Assembly (NCBI GenBank): GCA_964383905.1
Contig: CAYLJO010000233.1
Coordinates: forward strand, 1 to 9,346
Direction: 5' to 3'
Length of the DNA: 9,346 nt
Origin: CAYLJO01 sp964383905
GTDB lineage: Bacteria > Acidobacteriota > Blastocatellia > Pyrinomonadales > Pyrinomonadaceae
The position numbers and the translations under genes are program-made. The notes below the pieces were generated by a model. The model searched no databases and was not told the origin of the DNA. It was given only the letters and a program-made list of their open reading frames with translations. This document shows, piece by piece, positions 6,973 to 9,346 of the stretch (positions within the stretch are counted from its first letter, which is position 1; every line of letters starts with the position of its first letter).

Positions 6973-9346
6973 ATTCATGGCGGAGAGCGAAGCGTCGAAC
7001 CTATTATCCCCCCACCTTATGCTGCCAACTATGGCTACGGCAACGTTGAGGGCGCGGTCGACCTGCGCGACTATTTGCGCGCGATCCGCAAGTATTTATG
7101 GCTGATCATCGCCATCACCGCGCCGGCCACTATTTTGGTGGCCATTTACATGGCTCGTCAGCCCAACATCTATGAAGCGCAGGCGGGCGTGCAGGTCGAT
7201 CTGGAGACCTATAACCCGGCGGTCGGAGCGGCCTCCAAAAGTAATTCTGTGATCGTCAGTAACCCGATCAATGATCCGGCATACTTCAATACGCAGCTCA
7301 GAATCTTGACGAGACCCGGACTGCTACGTCGCGTCGTGAAAACGCTGGATTTAGAGCACAATCAGGAGTTCCTCCGCTCAAGGGCGGTACGCAAACAATC
7401 CACATGGCAGAGCCTCCTGCACATGGTAGGGCTGGGCGGAAAGGATCAAGGTGGTGAAAAGGGTCAGGTGGCGGATGAAGTGCCGCTCGCCGCTTCGGTC
7501 GCGACGACCACGTCGCCCGGCGATCTGATGGAAGCCGAGCGCCTCGCACCATTTGTTGAGGATCTTCAAGAAGAACTCGCGGTCGAGCCGGTTAAGGAGA
7601 CTCGTCTTCAGAATAGGGAGACCCGAATTATCGACATTAGCTATCAACACCCCAATCGGCAAATCGCTGCCAAGGTCGCTAATGCCATCGCTGATACTTT
7701 TGTGCTTTTGAATCTGGAAAAAAAGACCGAGACGAACATTACGACCGCCGATTTCCTCCAGAGGCGTATCACGGAGCTGCAAATCCAGATCCGCAATGAC
7801 GAGGAGCGGCTGATCAACTACGCCAAGAACCATCAGATTTTGTCCCTCGACGCGAGCCAGAACACCGTGGTTGATCGGCTTGCCGGTCTCAATAAACAGT
7901 TGATGGAGGCCGAGAATGAGCGCAAGATGGCCGAGGCCGCTTACCGTGCGAGCCTCGTCCCCGGCGCCGCTGAAGCGCAGGCCCTCTCTAATGAACAAGC
8001 CGCCAAACAGATCAGTGAGTCCGAAAACAAGCTGTCCGATCTTCGGCAGCAACGAGCCCAACTGCTGATCGATAACACAGAAGAATGGCCCGAGGTGAAG
8101 GAGGTCAATAACCGGATTGCGGTTCTCGAAAAGTATATTCAGAATACGCGCGAGCGGGCGACCCAAACCGTCACCACTAATCTGGAAACCCGTTACCGGC
8201 AGTCATCGGCGCGCGAGCAGTCGCTCCGCGCCGCCTTCAATCAGCAACGCGGCGAGACCTTGACGCAGAACGAAGCGGCGGTCAACTACCGCATCATTCA
8301 ACAGGAGATCGAAACAAACAAGAACCTGTTGGACGGACTGTTGCAACGGGCCAAGGAAAACGATGTCGCGGTGGCCGGGACCCCGAACAATATTCATGTG
8401 ATTGACTACGCAACCGCTCCGTACAAGCCCGTTGGCCCAAAGCGCGTGCAGGCCGTGACGTTAGCCTTAGCGCTCTCCCTGACCTTCAGCATGGGATTGG
8501 CGCTTCTGTTAGATTACCTCGATGACTCTCTGCGCTCGACCGATGATGTGGAAAAGATGCTGCGCCTGCCCGCACTCGCCGTCATACCTGCCGTCGGGGG
8601 CTTGACGCGACACCGTTTGTTTAAAACCAAGGGCGCCTTACCACCACGTAATGGGACCGGCCAGCCGCTGTTAATGAATGACGACGCGCGCTCCCCCCTG
8701 GCTGAAGCGTACAGGCAGTTGCGCACCTCCATCCTGCTGTCAACAGCGGGACGCGCACCGAAGACACTGCTCGTCACATCCGGTCTGCCGGGCGAAGGCA
8801 AAACCACGACCGCCGTCAACACGGCGCTGGTTCTGGCCCAGACGGGTGTTAGCGTGCTCTTGATCGACGCTGACATGCGGCGACCACGGTTGCATTCGAT
8901 CTTTGAGATGAAGAATCACCGCGGCTTGAGCACCTATCTGTCGAGCGATATGAGAGAGGCGGAAATGCTTAACCTGGTCGAGCAACACGAGGCGAGCAGC
9001 CTGTATGTGCTCACATCGGGGCCCGTCCCTCCAAACCCGGCGGAACTCCTCGGCTCGGAACAGATGGACCGTCTCATCAACATGTTCTCATCCACTTTCA
9101 CCCACATCGTCATCGACTCTCCGCCGGTCGCTTCGTTCACCGATAGCGTCCTCATCGCGTCGGTCGTGGATGGCGTCTTGCTCGTCGTGCACGGTGGCAA
9201 AACTTCCCGCATGATCGCCCTGCGCTCGCGGAAAATGTTACAGGATGTCGGCGCCAAAATATTCGGGGTGGTCTTAAACAACGTCAACCTCCGGCCCCAC
9301 GACTACTATTATCAGTATTACTACAAGTATTCTTACTATAACGCCG
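6973..9346 (+). CDS. Wzc-type co-polymerase/BY-kinase, partial at both ends
   Basis: Inner-membrane polysaccharide co-polymerase fused to a bacterial tyrosine kinase (PCP-2a, Wzc/GumC-like), which controls chain length and export. The frame beginning at 6973 runs 791 codons without a stop. Residue numbers count from there. A proline/tyrosine-rich N-terminus leads into VDLRDYLRAIRKY and a first membrane helix (about 42-61). A Wzz-type periplasmic region follows, with a Gly/Thr/Ser-rich insert at about 143-190 and long coiled coil at about 240-470, then a proline motif (APYKPVGPKR) and a second helix (492-515). The kinase has Walker A SGLPGEGKTTT (Lys610), Walker A' VLLIDADMRRPR, PPNPAELL, and Walker B HIVIDSPP (Asp715). 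The visible end, 777-791, has nine tyrosines in 15 residues, the autophosphorylation cluster. The start is lost in the gap and no stop is reached. The ATG at 6977 is in another frame. Confidence 0.95.
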   Translation, partial: MHGGERSVEPIIPPPYAANYGYGNVEGAVDLRDYLRAIRKYLWLIIAITAPATILVAIYMARQPNIYEAQAGVQVDLETYNPAVGAASKSNSVIVSNPINDPAYFNTQLRILTRPGLLRRVVKTLDLEHNQEFLRSRAVRKQSTWQSLLHMVGLGGKDQGGEKGQVADEVPLAASVATTTSPGDLMEAERLAPFVEDLQEELAVEPVKETRLQNRETRIIDISYQHPNRQIAAKVANAIADTFVLLNLEKKTETNITTADFLQRRITELQIQIRNDEERLINYAKNHQILSLDASQNTVVDRLAGLNKQLMEAENERKMAEAAYRASLVPGAAEAQALSNEQAAKQISESENKLSDLRQQRAQLLIDNTEEWPEVKEVNNRIAVLEKYIQNTRERATQTVTTNLETRYRQSSAREQSLRAAFNQQRGETLTQNEAAVNYRIIQQEIETNKNLLDGLLQRAKENDVAVAGTPNNIHVIDYATAPYKPVGPKRVQAVTLALALSLTFSMGLALLLDYLDDSLRSTDDVEKMLRLPALAVIPAVGGLTRHRLFKTKGALPPRNGTGQPLLMNDDARSPLAEAYRQLRTSILLSTAGRAPKTLLVTSGLPGEGKTTTAVNTALVLAQTGVSVLLIDADMRRPRLHSIFEMKNHRGLSTYLSSDMREAEMLNLVEQHEASSLYVLTSGPVPPNPAELLGSEQMDRLINMFSSTFTHIVIDSPPVASFTDSVLIASVVDGVLLVVHGGKTSRMIALRSRKMLQDVGAKIFGVVLNNVNLRPHDYYYQYYYKYSYYNA

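Noticed and set aside
7378..8166. Long minus-strand open frame of 262 codons
   Set aside because: It is entirely antisense to the co-polymerase/kinase, whose motifs and coiled coil are unmistakable; long antisense frames are common opposite GC-rich genes.
1..9346. CRISPR arrays, tRNA or rRNA genes
   Set aside because: No regularly spaced identical repeats and no tRNA- or rRNA-like sequence were seen on either strand.

Overview
The window looks like part of an exopolysaccharide (capsule) locus from a Gram-negative-type bacterium with moderately high GC content. All genes that can be supported lie on the plus strand. The evidence for an outer membrane is an exported polysaccharide-export (OPX/Wza-type) protein together with a Wzc-type co-polymerase/tyrosine kinase. 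The small secreted protein with a VWAQ signal-peptide end and the domain mix remind me of Acidobacteriota (Blastocatellia-like). That assignment is an impression from family knowledge, not a demonstrated taxonomy.

Layout. Positions 1-231 are a leader region. Positions 232-762 encode a secreted protein made of five exact-length 22-residue repeats. Positions 938-2497 encode a UDP-glucose 6-dehydrogenase, which makes UDP-glucuronate. Positions 2498-3335 are a long spacer with no intact gene. It holds a weak terminator-like hairpin just after ugd, a decayed IS110-family transposase C-terminus (about 2683-3003, two in-frame stops) and an 8-bp-arm inverted repeat (3082-3100). Positions 3336-5822 encode an unusual fusion: about 12 TPR units in front of an OPX domain and two SLBB-like domains. 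A TTG-started gene (5819-6595) overlaps its stop codon by 4 bases and encodes an exported protein resembling the extracytoplasmic domain of RskA-type anti-sigma factors. Positions 6596-6872 are apparently non-coding and run into a 100-N assembly gap (6873-6972). From 6973 to the window end there is one uninterrupted reading frame, open at both ends, for a Wzz/GumC-type co-polymerase fused to a BY-kinase. It ends, still open, in a tyrosine-rich tail.

How the parts fit. Ugd supplies an acidic sugar nucleotide. The co-polymerase/kinase in the inner membrane controls chain length and export through phosphorylation of its tyrosine tail. The TPR-OPX protein is the probable periplasmic/outer-membrane export component. 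The small RskA-like protein is translated together with it and is probably an accessory factor. No glycosyltransferase, flippase or polymerase is visible, so those should lie outside the window. The least ordinary items are the TPR-OPX fusion with its overlapping RskA-like partner, and the 22-residue repeat protein.
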